Assembly (NCBI GenBank): GCA_037127315.1
Contig: JBBBDQ010000750.1
Coordinates: forward strand, 3,672,001-3,736,000
Source: Ascarosepion bandense
Taxonomy: Eukaryota > Mollusca > Cephalopoda > Sepiida > Sepiidae
Reading direction: 5' to 3'
DNA: 64,000 nucleotides
In this document: positions 35,601 through 48,746 of the stretch, piece after piece
Numbering within the stretch: position 1 is the first letter of the stretch
Layout: each line of letters begins with the position of its first letter
Notes under the pieces: generated by a model
Told to the model about the DNA's origin: nothing
The model's database searches: none
What the model saw: only the letters and a program-made list of their open reading frames with translations
Program-made: the position numbers and the translations under genes

Positions 35601-38600
35601 TAGATTTAAAATTTACAAGTTTTTCTATTTTACTGAAACATGTTAAATACATGAGTGCTATCTTTGATATGTCTTATCATTTCAATCTGTCCGCAAGATC
35701 AAAATTGAATAGTCCATTATTTATGAGGTAATGGACACACTAAGGAACAAGCAGATTTATAGTATGATGCAACATATTTTGGTTAGAAAGTTTAGAAAAA
35801 ATTTTTTGGCTTTTGCATGACATGTAGGTTGATTTTACTGAAATATAAATTTCATTCTAAATAATGTGGCAAGGTATTTTTCTTTTTTTTACACTATTTA
35901 CATTATTCGGACTATTGTCTGAATTTTTGTTGCCATTTGTACAACGTTTCAGCCTTCTTCAGGAATTTTGAATTGAACCCTTTATTACGATCACTGGGGT
36001 ATATCATTCTCATTCCTTTTAGTATTCATGAGTTATCTCCCTCTAACTCAACTCTTTAAGTTACTTGTTCACCACTGCTGTAGCCTGGTATTGAACTCAC
36101 AACTATTTGGGTCAAGTCACCAGAACTAACCAACACCTATATCCATGTGTTCTTAACGACAACAACAACTGAATTTCTGGGACTTATAAACCTAATGTTC
36201 AGTAACCATTTTTACCAGAGCTCATATTGCAATTTTTGATGTTAATGGTTTTCTCTAATATTTTTTTTACCAGAGTTCATACTGCAATTTTTTGACACTA
36301 ATGATTTTCTCTGGCTCTCCGTATTACTGGTTCCCATATTGCATTCATCTCTATGCTTGGTCGGCTTAGGAGATTTTTGTAGTCTAGTATATGTGCTGAT
36401 TCCTTAAGTTTACGTAGTTTCCAGTGGTGTTCTCTATTATTTCGACTTCATCCCATAAGGGTTGGTGATCCTCTTTCTCCCTCCATATGTGCTCAACTAT
36501 GCCTGATTTTTCTATCTCCCCTCGTGTTATGGCCTTGCAATGTTCTTGTAGCCTTACCTTAATGGGACGGCCTGTTTCTCCTTTATATTTCTTTCCACAG
36601 TAACATGAAATGGTGTTACACACAGTCCTTAGTCATGTCCTTATCTGCTGGGGGTTTTACTCAGAAGAGGTACCTGTGAAGTGTAGAACCACTTCTGAAG
36701 ATCGTCCTGATGTTATATGGACCACAGATCCTTCATATTTTCTCCAATAATCCATTTCACATAGGGTAGACAGACCAAGGGTGTTTTCTGAGAATTGTTA
36801 TCCTCATGCACCCTCCCCTCCATGTTCGTTGGAGTTGTTATCATGTACCCTGGATAATTGTTACATTGTAGGGTACTGCTGATACTAACCATTTCCTGTT
36901 CGTATATCTCTGGGTCGCTGCTTATGACTTTTGTATGATGTTGCAGGCAGCAAATGATCCCTTTCTTTACATTGTATGGGTGGTGGGAGTTGAACTTGAG
37001 GTATTGTCCAGTGAATGTTGATTTGCAGTATATGAATGTCCTTTGAGTTTTTAGCACATAGTGAATTGTATCAATGATCTTACTGAGTTCACACGGTACA
37101 GTAGCGTCTGGATCTCCTCCTGGAGTAACCAGAGTATGAAGGTGTCATCAACATATCTCAGCCATTGAGTTGGCTTTAGAAACTATTCCATGTATATATT
37201 AGCCAGTAATGGTGATAATAGTGAGGTTCCTGTGACTTGATACAAAGAGTTGTGAGTTTGATACCAGGCTACAGCAGTGAATGTTGAGTTAAAGAGAGAT
37301 AACTCATGATTACCGAAAGCAGCTTCGTATAAGGAACGAGAATGATATACTTCAGTGATCGTAATAAAGCGTTCGATTCAAAATCCCTAGCACCTGAAGA
37401 AGGCCAGAGTATACAACAGCCAAGACATCGTACAATCTGAATAATGTAAATAGTGTAAATACTACCTTATCTCAGAAATATAGCGAAATATTTTTTTTGT
37501 AGAATATTTCATAATCTGTCATCTTTAAAATAACTTCATAGAGAATATGTCAGTTTTAATATAGCATGAAGTGTTGTTTTTTAAGTCAAGAATTTTTGCT
37601 ATGTTTTTTTTCGTCCATACCAAGAGGTTTGTTACAATTATTAGTCAAGAATGATTTGTAAAATAATTTCTGAATAGTACACCGATAATTATTTACAGAA
37701 GTGAATAGTAAAAAAAAAGAAAAAGATATTGGCATTCTAACTGGTATTGTGGATAGCTATTATTATTTTCTTCTATTGAAGACAATTCAAACTTGCATTT
37801 TTTTTTTTTATATATCTCCAGCTGAATGGATGTTATTGTCTCATATCTTTCAACAGGATTATTCCAACCAAAAAAGGTCAAAGCAAATCAGAAAGGGATT
37901 GGGATGAATATCACTGATCTCCAAATATTTGAGATGTGTGGGGCAATAACCATTAAATATCCCAACAGCATCATTCATTAAAATTCAGGAACTAATTGCA
38001 TAAGTCTATATCTGCTTTTAACATTGTTTATATAATGGATGGCAGGAGAGATAACAAAAAACATAATTTATTAAGAGCTACCAAAAAACAGGGAATTGTG
38101 GATAGTCATGATTGTCAACAACTTGAAGGGAGCATGTCACATAGAAGAAGATATATTGTATGAATGAACTAAGAGCCTTTTTCTCAGCAAAGATACTTTG
38201 TTATTGTCATAGAACTACAGCTGATTTCTTAGATTTTCTGAGGGAATGTTGAGAAGTTTTCGGCATTACTCACTTTTTAAAAATGATCTTACACCAGATT
38301 GGTGTTGGGCCAGGAACTCCATATTCAACAAAGAATATATTGATATATATGATAGCAGTCCTTGTAGCTTTTCAGTAAGAAACAAAGCTCAGTAAGTTCA
38401 GTTAAGAAAATCAGTCAGTTAAGTGCCATACGTGATACGTGCTTTTAATAATGGTTGATGGGCTTTTAATAATGGTTGATGGGCTTTTAATAATGGTTGA
38501 TGGGCTTTTAAATTCAAACCACACCAAACCATTCACTATCACTGCTCTGAGACTTCACCACACATATCAAATCAATAAACCAGATGTAATAATAAAAAAC

Positions 38601-41600
38601 TTTAAAAAATAAGTACTATTCTCATAGACATAGCAATCCTGTCTGATAAAAATATTCCAACAAAAGAATTTGCAAAACTTGCAAAGTATAAGAACCTGGA
38701 AATAAAAATTGCAAGAATGTGACATTTAAACACAATCAGTATTCCAGCAATAAAAGGGGCAATCAGTCAGTCAAGTGCTATACTTGATACACACTTTATT
38801 ATTGAAAATATTTTTATGGTAAGAATATAAAATTGTGTATTTTATATTCTTACCCTAGAAAAATTTTCAATAATGCAAAATAATTATTAAATTTTATAGA
38901 TTTATTTAATCGTTCTAATGTTTTTGATTATCTATTTTTTTCGAATGTTATATATTTATTCTTATAACTTTATCAAAATAAGTTTATTGAACTTTATATT
39001 TTGGAATTATATAATTTACTTTTACATACTTTTTTCCTTGATAAAATGTTCTATGAAGCTTTAAAATAAAAAGTTATTTCATATTTAGACTTTTTCTTAA
39101 CATCATTCTGATCTTTATGCTCACTACTGTATATCACTTCCAAAAAAGCACATCATCATGAGTCTTTCTACTTGACAGATAAATTGGGATTATTAAAATC
39201 ATTTATTTTTTTTCAGTATGAAATATTTTTTAAGGAACATAAAGAATGACCAAAAATAGCAAGTAAAAAGAAATTTTATTAATTGTTTTTTACCAATTTC
39301 CATTTGAGTGATAATATATTTAGCTAGGCAAACTTTGGCAATAGCTTCTCCATGGCCTGTGGTGGAAACAGCTCCAATTTTATTGTCAGCATAACCGCCT
39401 GCTCCTAAAATGGAATAAAGTGTGCTTTTGTTATTTTCGCATAGAACTGGAAGAATATTGGATAGCTTAATAACTATCCTGTTATTAAGTGCATGAATAT
39501 ACATCAGCAATTAACTTTGGTTGACTAATATCACCAGTGAAATTATCCTAAATGTATGGAGGGTAGAAATAAAAAAATCAGTTAACAATTCAACCCAGTT
39601 TCTTTAATATGTCTTCACACATATCAGTCAGTTAAGTGCCATACATGAAACACGCTTCGGGCAATCATGTCTCAAAAGAGACATGACTGACTGGGCAGAA
39701 GATTATCCCGCAGTAGGTTGTCATTGCTTTCTGCGGTAGACTGGTTGCTGACCAAGGCTATAGAACCCAATCTGTCCTGTTATTTAACCCATAACTGGAA
39801 GGAAGAGGCAGATTAATACCTTTCCCAAGGGTATTTGTGCATAAGTGAATGCAATGAATTAAACTGGAATTTGAATTCAGCTCCCTGATTTCTCGTTCCA
39901 AGCCGATATCCACTGCACCACAACGCACAATCACACAAATACATTGTTGTAAAACAGCTTACACCCCTTTGACACTCTCAAGAATGGAATGGTCTTCAGA
40001 CCGAGGTAGCTATAAAACTAAAGACCAATAGCAGTTTGGGATTTTGGAGTGTCCTTGACATTTTGAAGAGATTGACTGTGTGCGTCAGTTGTTCACTTTG
40101 TCGGACTCTCTGATTCGAGTGAAGAGGAGCCCAGACGAGGCTCTGCCGAAGGGTAGAGTCTTGTCTGGCAAAAAGCAGACAAGAATCTTTTGTCTGAGCT
40201 TTTGTGTACCCACTTAAATGGCCTTGTGCCACATCTACCTTGAGCATCTTCCCCTGTGGGGGTGTGATTGATACCTTCAGAGTGCCATTGATGATTACTA
40301 TTGGACTGTGCTCTCTGCGACTCTAATGACTTAACCATTCTTCTCTTCTGTTTGTTGTTCTGTCTTCTGGTGTTTGTCTTATTTGTATTAATATCCCTTT
40401 GCATGGATATTGTGCTGTAGATAATCAGCACACATTTGGTATCGTCCTGCCATCTCAGCAATACAACACACACACACACCTTTATATTACAATATGAAGA
40501 AGAGATTCTGAAGAAAAAAACAAACAAAAAGGAAATAAAGTTTGAAATTGTTATGGTAACTTCCTACGAGGAAAACTCTTCCTCTTGCTATGTATCTGTG
40601 TGACTTCTAAGGAGCAGTGAACAGGTGTTACAAGCAGTTAACTAGAGCAGTTATGAGCAGTCAAGTACAGCTACTCGTCATCCTGCGGCCTCAGCCGAGA
40701 TAGAACTCACTACACCCCTCCAGTATTCCCTGTGCATTTGGAACCCTGGTGCAGTTTATAGCGAAATTCATAACCTTGTCAAATAGCTGAATACTTGATG
40801 CTTCACCAGGGCTACCAAGGGTGTTTTTATTGTGACAACAAACACAAGCCCCATCCTGTTATTTAACCCATAACTGGAGGAAGTGACGGATTAATACCTT
40901 TCCCAAGGGTGCCAGTGCTTAAGTGAATGCAGGGTACACAACTGGAATTTGAACTCGGCTCACCGATTTCTCTTTTCAAGCCGACATCTACTGCACCACA
41001 ACACACATCCGTCACTGAACGCTTACAGCACCTGGTATTTCTTTTCAATCAGAGAATGGACGCACATCGCTATATAGTATAAAAAAGAATTAGGCCATTT
41101 TGATAATTTAATAGAAAACATTTATTTATTTAGTAAGATATTTCCAGATTGAAATTCTGTTCTTATCATATTTCTGTTCAAAAGTATGATGTTTTTTGGC
41201 TCTCGTGTCATCAGCTGTGTTATGGATTCTTAGCCACATTCAAACTGAATTGCTGCAGTCCTGATGATCCAATGGAAGACCTAGCAAATATATGACAAGA
41301 AGAGTTGCCATATTTTTAACTTCAAGAAGTTTTCTTTTATCAGAATAAATTATGTTCATCACAGAAAACCTTTCAGCCTCCATAGAACTTACAGCAATTG
41401 TATTAGCAATTCAGTTACGGAATATATTAGTTATTAATATATAAGATTATTTTAAGACACGCTATTTACATTATTCAGAATATTGAACTCATCTTTGTTG
41501 CCATTTGTACAACTTTTTGGCCATTGTACACTCTGGCCTTCAGGTGGTAGAAATTTCGAACTGAACCCTTTATTATAATTGTAATAAAGGGTTAATTTTG

Positions 41601-44600
41601 AAATTCCTAGTAGCTGAAGAAGGTTGGAGCATACAATGGCCGAAACGTTGTACAAATGGTAACAAAGACGAGGACAATAGTTGGAATAGTGTAAATACTA
41701 CCTCATCTCAGAAATATAGACAAATATTTTAAGATAATCCTACAACTGGTTTGCTAAGCTTTTATAATTTTAAGAATTGGTTTGCACAACAAACCAGTAG
41801 GATGTCATAACTATGGATTGTAGTAGAGATATTATTGAAGTCTTATTTTTTTAACAGAAGACAGTGTAGGCATAGTATTGTATACGGTGTGGTTTGAGGA
41901 CTAAGTTCTCCAGAAGAGAAATGAGACATGTCTTGTCACTACAACAACCTGTGAAAGGAGAAACAGAGAGGATTTATACCTTTTTCTTTTATACTGTTTT
42001 ATACAATGCTATTTTGTAGATATTAGCAGAGATCCCCTTGTAGACAAGATGGTGTAATCTCAAAGTTTATTTGGTTTACTATGAAAAAAAAAATTACTTT
42101 TTCAAAAACAAGATATTTAAATTTTTCATGGATATATATTTATGATGTAATAATGTTATAAGAATAACAATGGCTGAAAATAAAAATGTTGGTGCACTTC
42201 AAGTTTTTGAACTTTAAAAACAATTTTTTATTTCAAATTGTTTTCTGAATAAATACATAAATTTTATCCAAAAATTAATTTGACATTCAAATTTACAAAT
42301 TTTCTTTCAAGTATACTGTGTGTATGTGTGTGTGTGTGTGTGTACATGCAATTAACAGTCTGTTTACAATAGTTTCATTCACTACTACCACTGTCGTTAT
42401 TATTAAAAACTTCATTTATCTGTATAAACATCGATCAGTAAGTTTGTAGCCTGACAACTTATTTTTGATCTGAAATTTTCATTGCATAATATCTGCTCAC
42501 TATAATTAATGGAGAAGTGTTGACAAAGAAGGAAATTATGTTGAAAAATGAATATTTGCGATGTAAAATAAATGTTTTTCATCATTTTAGAGTACATTTT
42601 TGAGGATTTAAAAGTTGACTGAATAAGATTTAGGTGATTACTCATCTGATATGATAATGAATATTTTTGTCATCACGTTTTTGGTGATTAAATAAATGTT
42701 TCCAAGTTTGTTGTTAAATCATCTTTTGGGAATTAATGATAAAATCCATTTTCTTGCATTTGTTTTGCTACTTTAATAAAGTAATGAATCTTTCCTATTT
42801 TTATTTTTTGTAAAAACGGGTTGAAGAGAGTAAAAGACAAAAACCTCACCAACAATTGGACTGTCTCCCACTCTGCCTTGTCTCTTAGCTGGGATACCAC
42901 CTGTGGAAGTGCCACAAGCAACATTACCAAATTTGTCTCGAGCTACACATCCAACAGTTTCATGGCCATGTCTGAATGCAGAAATAGAGTTGACCTTGTA
43001 CCAAACTAAGAAAAATGCAGTAAGTAAATTCTTCATTCATTTTGGAATATATGGGGATCTTTCAAAAAGTTTTAAGCCTCATCCAGAAAGAAGAATCATA
43101 GCTGTTGTGGCAAAACACTACTTCATATAAAACTAGAAAAAAACAATTCAGCTTTCTGTCTTAATTTCTGTGTAAGTGAGGCCAATACAAAGGTGAGAGG
43201 TGTTTGACAAATCTACAAATGGACAAAACAGTGAACAGAGCAGTCCTAAAGTATCTACAAAAGAAAGGTATGAAACCCAAAGGAAGCCATGGGGACACAG
43301 TAGAGACACTTGCTAAGGATGCCCCTTCCTATGCAGCTGTGAAGAAGTAGGCTGTGGAATTCAAACGAAGCAAGGACAGTACAAAAAATGACCCTCTATC
43401 AGGTTGTCCAAAAACATCATCCACTGATGAACAAGTTGATGCCATTGACCATAAGATCTTGGATGACAGATGTCTTATTGTCCGACAGATAGCTAAGTCC
43501 ATAGGCATTAGTTCTAGTTTGGTTCATACAGTTTTAATTGAGATCTTGGAGATGAGCAAGGTGTCTTGCAAGATGGGTGCCAAGAATGCTGACACCAGGG
43601 CAGAAGCTGAAAAGGATGAACATTTCCAGGACATTTTGACTCGCTTCCAGGCTGACTCTGGGAATCTCCACTACAGATTAGTAACTCAAGATGAAACTTG
43701 GGTTCACCACTTCGAACCTGAATCAAAAATTCAAAACAAATGGTGGAAAGACAGTATTTACATTATTCAAACTATTGTCCTCATCTTTGTTGCCATTTGT
43801 ACAACGTTTCAGCTGTTGTATGCTCTGGGCTTCTTCAGGTGCTAGGAATTTCAAACCAAACTCTTTATTGCAATCACTAGGGTATATAATCTTTATTACT
43901 TGCATAGTAGTGCCTTTTTTGGTAGTCATGAGTTATCTCCCTCTAACCCTGTAAGTTACTTTGTAGCGGAAAAGAAATTAATTAAAATCAACCTTCTTCA
44001 CCTTTACAAAAATTGTGACCTTTGACATATGGAAAAACTAAACATACCTACTCTTATAGATTTCAAACAAGACACTTAAAAATTGACAACAATTATGGAA
44101 ACATATCTCAACCCACCAAAAAAAAAAAACAAAAAAACAGCAGACAAAAACAAAAAATATTATTTGAAAAAGTGACAACAAATACCAATAAAATTCATTC
44201 AAAGCAGACTCTGTCAAGTGGAAGGGAAGCTATGTAGCGAATAAGAAATTAACTAAAATCAACCTTCTTCTTCACGTTTACAAAAATTCACAATGACATG
44301 TGAAATCCAGGTTTTCTCAAATAAAAAAAGGATTGACCATCTGCTTAAAGAAAAAGTTGAAACCAGATTTCACAAGTAGGTGTTAAAATGATTTTTGACC
44401 AATGGGAGTGACTTGCAAGACTTGAGCAAGTTCGAAAATCTGAATACTATAAAAGGCCCTGGTCAGTGTCAATCAGAGTCACAGAGAGATGAGAGCCACG
44501 AGATAAACAACTAAAATGTAACTTCAAACCAACCTGGAGAAAAAGTCAGGTCGCACCTTGTTCTCTTTGTCCTTTATCCCTTTTAACAATTACTACTATG

Positions 44601-47600
44601 AACATTTCTATGAATTCTTGTCATTCCTTCTTTTAATAAATTTCTATTTTAAAATGCAAAATGTATATTTTATTCTTCTTACGCTATTCCACACAATTCC
44701 ACATATTCCAACCTGCAGACAACTAACCTTCCGATGAAAATTCTGCATATAAAACTTGTAAACTGTAGTGAGTTCAGTTATGTATGACACAAGGCCAAAT
44801 CAAAGAAAAATTAACCAGCTCCCCTATGCTAAAACTTGTTCACCACTGCTGTAGCCTGGTATTGAACTCACAACTCTTTGGGTCAAGTCACAGGAACTAA
44901 CCAAGGTCTATATCCACTGGGCCATGTCTCTTTAAGTGCAACAAAGATGAGGACAATAGTCCGAATAATGTAAATACTGTAAATATTACCTCATCTCAAA
45001 AATATAGACAAATACGAAATGGTGGAAACACTCTGGTTCTCCACCCCTGAAATAGTTCAAGGCGGCAGCGTCTGTTGGCAAAGTGATGGCTTCTGTTTTT
45101 TTTTTTTATTCTTAAGGCATAATCCTGATAGACTACTTGGAAAAGGTAACAATGGACAGTTTTATGCATCAGAATGAAAACAACTGAAGAAAGCAAAAGT
45201 CAAGACATAGAAGGAAGATGAGAGGAGGTGTGCTCTTGCTTCAGGATAATGCACCCGTTCATAATTATCAGGTTGCAGTAGCTGAAACAAACAATTGAGG
45301 CTTTGAATTGCTACACCCATCCCCCTTTCTTATCAGACTTAGCTTCATCTGACTTATTTCTGTTTCCTAAACTCAAATAGTGTGGCTCCGATGACAAATT
45401 CAGGCATCAGAGGCTACAATTTAAAGAATCTAAGGTACGCAGATGATACAGTGCTGATAGCAGACACAGAAAGGAAACTACAAGACCTCATACAGAAGGT
45501 AGCTGAAAAGAGTGACAAGAAAAGACCACAAACTGCAACAAAACCGAATGCATGGTCACCAGCAAAAAGGGTAGCCCAAAATGCAAAATACAGGTGAGGG
45601 ATACTAAAATCAAGCAGGTACAAAAATTTAAATACCTGGGAAGTATTCTAACAGAAGACGGAAAGTGCAAGACAGAGATCTGAAGGCGAATTGGCATGGC
45701 GAAGGAAGCATTCCAGAAGTTGAATAAAGTATTAAGAAACAGGACAATTTCACTAGAAACAAAGAAGAGAGTACTGAATTGCTATGTGTTGTCAGTTCTT
45801 CAATATGGCAGTGAATGCTGGACAATATCATCAAAGATGAAGGAAAAACTTGAAGCAACTAAAATGTGGTTCTACAAAAGGATGCTGCGAATATCATGGA
45901 TCGAGCATGTGAACAATGATGAGGTTTTGGAAATGATGGAAACAAAAAGGAAATTAATACTGAGCATCTGGAAGAGACAGCTAAAGTTCATGGAATATGC
46001 AATGAGGAAAAAGGGCTTGGAGAACCTGATACTAACAGGCCAGATAGAGGGAAAAAGGAGACAGGGGAAAGCAGCGGATAACATATTTGAAGGACCTAAT
46101 CAGGTGGATGATGGAACGAGGGTTGCATGGTGTAACAGGAGAAGACGTGCTCAGAGCCACCAGGAATAGGGAAATGTGAAAAGCCATGATCACCTACGTC
46201 CTAAAGGGACAGGGCACATAGAAGAAGAAGAAACTCAAATTTCACTTGCCTGGTCGCTATTTTGAAAACTATGGGATCAAATGCGCTGTGGAAGAGTTTT
46301 GGGGGGATCAGGAAGCCACCATCTTCTGTGATGTAATTGCAATGCTCAAGCATCATTAGACTAAGTGTGTTGATGTCAAGGACTATATTGAAAAATAATG
46401 AAAAACTATCTTTTTTTCCAACTTCTTCTGCGGAAGACTTAGAACTTCTTGAATGATGCTTGTAGTAATCAATAATAAAAATAAATTACATTTCAGAACT
46501 TTCTATATACAACCAATTAACTGACTGAAATAAAATCATTTCCTTTTGCAGTATCTGTCCAAAGGAGAGAATTGTAAATGTTTTTTTTAATCTTGACAAA
46601 ATTTTAGAATCTGACTGAATGACACTAACAGATGTTATGCTTTGATCTAAATCTAATCTAAACTTATTTATAAATGGAACTTTGTCTGTGTGTATGTGTG
46701 TGTGTGTCTGTTACCTATAGACTATGAAACGGCTGAACCGATTTTCTTGAAAATTTACACAGTTGTACTATAAGCATCTGCGAGTGTTCTTAGCTAGGTT
46801 TTGTGTCGAGGTACCCCCGATAAATATCGAAAATCGATAATTGAAAAAATCGGGTTATAGAAGGAGTGGTCCGATTTAAATCAAATTTGATACACTCATA
46901 GACAAAGACATAAGAAATGATATTCAGAAGTTTCAAGGTTGCAGTTCTTACAATAGTGCAGAAAATTGATAATATATATATAAAAGGCAAGATGTTTGTG
47001 TGTGTATCTGTTTATCTGCCTGTATGTATATTTTTCAGCCCTTTTATTTTAGTTTTTGCTTTGGGTTTGGCTCTAAGTATAATTGTAGTTCTTAGTCTCA
47101 GCCATGATACCATTTACTTAGAGGACTTATTTAGCCTTCAAAATTCAGTTTACGATGAAAAAAATTTATTTGATATCGATACCAGGAAATTAAAATTTGA
47201 CTTACATCCATTCATTTTTCTTTCAGTCTACATTTTCGCTTTAACTGGAAACAACTATTACTTTTTAGTTTTTCATGCTCTTTCATGGTCCTGGAGTCTG
47301 AGCTCCAGGACCATGGATTAGTTTTAAAGCTTTTATTACATCCGAGCAACACCAGGCTATACTGCTAGTATATTGATAAATATACATATTATCCCACACA
47401 CATACACAGACATATATGTTTCAAAATTTTACGAAAATTTATGGAATTGGTATTAGCCGACATATTTATTTAAATGTATTTGTTTGAACATGATTTTGTA
47501 ATGGATACTCATATTTAAGTGGATAGTCTGTTTTTCAATAATCAAACTGTACATTTAAATATCTACTGGCCTAAATGTTCAAGAAATTTTGTTTTGAAAA

Positions 47601-48707
47601 TCTTGCCAGAAGATAGATATTTCTCAAACAAGATTTCTTAAACATTTAGGCTGGTGGATATTTAAATGTACAGTTTGATTATTGAAAAATATGTATACTA
47701 TTGAGTATATGTTTGAATCAAAATTTCAGAGAATAAACTGCTGCTTCTTTGTTGAAAATGATCTGCAACCCATTCGGCGTCTCTCATGAACATCTAGTTT
47801 TTTTCTCAGAAATGATGAACCATAAACTGCTATCTATTTGGTGAAAATATGCTTGAACTGAATTTTGATCATTCCTTGACAAGATAAATCGGCAAAGTAT
47901 GCTGGAATCAAAATGACTTACTTTTTCACAACTGATAAAATTGATGCCCTTTTTCACAAACTCCAAGATTTCATATATCAATAAAAGTATCCAATTATAT
48001 CTTTATTCACTTCTCTTCTGACTTGGCTTGGAATGGGTTTGGTCTGGCTGGAGACTGCCAGCCAGCCAGACTGGCTGTCCCTTCTGGCTTCCCTCTCCGA
48101 ATGCTGTCTGTAAAACTGCTGGATTCAACTCTCTAAAACTGACTTTCTGTGATAGCTGACATCACTTAAATAAATAAATGGAGTAGATAGACTAAACTAT
48201 CGCCCAGTTTACACTCCACCCACATCTATTGAACAGGTGAAGAGGCTCATCCCTTGTTTCCTGTTTAGGATGCAGTTTCCGGTTTTCTCTTTTCTAATCT
48301 TCTCACTTTGTTTTGTTTTTTTTTCAATTGGAGTAGATAGACTAAACTATCGCCCGGTTCACACTCCACCCACCTCTATTGAACAAGTGAAGAGGCTCAT
48401 CCCTTGTTTCCTGTTTAGGATGTAGTTTGCGGTTTTCTCTTTTCCAATCTCTTCACTCTTATGTAGCCCCCTGCACATCAGTGGCGTTACTGCCTTGCTC
48501 GGGGTGATATGATTAAAAAAAAAAAAAGAAAATTACTTTCCAACATCTGAAACTTCCAGCGCATTCTGTCTCATCTTGGACACTGACCTTTTTGACCTCT
48601 GCTTGACAAAACAATTCAAATTGAAATTACTATCAAAGACTGTCCTACTCCATATTGAAATAAATTTGCTTGAAACATCAAGGTGTTTCCAATTTATTTT
48701 GTCCACT

Positions 48708-48746
<39 letters not shown>

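Larger units (their letters stand above)
43962..44833 (+). mobile_element. Internally deleted LTR element nested in the PLE-related copy
   Basis: Flanked by a 4-bp duplication ACTT (43958-43961, 44834-44837). It begins TGTAGCGG and ends GCTAAA, degenerate inverted LTR tips. The first ~60 bp repeat at 44233, so a truncated 5' LTR, ~210 bp of internal DNA and a purine-rich tract (GTGGAAGGGAAGC) precede a complete 3' LTR. No coding sequence remains. Confidence 0.7.
43750..45016 (-). mobile_element. PLE-related inverted-end element (391 bp), itself interrupted
   Basis: Bounded by a 12-bp target-site duplication AAATGGTGGAAA (43738-43749 and 45017-45028). The ends are ~47-bp inverted repeats (TACATTATTC...GTCCTCATCTTTGTTGC on each end). 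Removing the nested LTR element leaves 391 bp, the full-length reference copy. On the - strand it contains a tRNA-like stretch (TGGCCCAGTGG and GAGTTCAATACC) and CCTGAAGAAGCC...AGCTGAAACGTTG. Confidence 0.8.
43052..46462 (+). mobile_element. mariner transposon, inactivated and twice interrupted
   Basis: Terminal inverted repeats (left TTTCAAAAAGTTTTAAGCCT; right, complemented, ATTCAAGAAGTTCTAAGTCT) are flanked by TA dinucleotides (43050-43051, 46463-46464). Subtracting two insertions and their duplications leaves about 1,270 bp, the usual mariner length. The frame begins at 43219 ([17 protein letters not shown]), has a stop at 43348-43350, then [34 protein letters not shown] (catalytic D-E-T-W), and after the insertions [15 protein letters not shown] remnants. 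Multiple stops; dead. Confidence 0.9.

Noticed and set aside
41205..41240. CTGATGA on the - strand near 41210
   Set aside because: No GAAA box and no helix II.
46917..47321. 134-codon + frame
   Set aside because: Lies entirely within the Helitron-like copy and is not conserved as a frame in the inverted partner.
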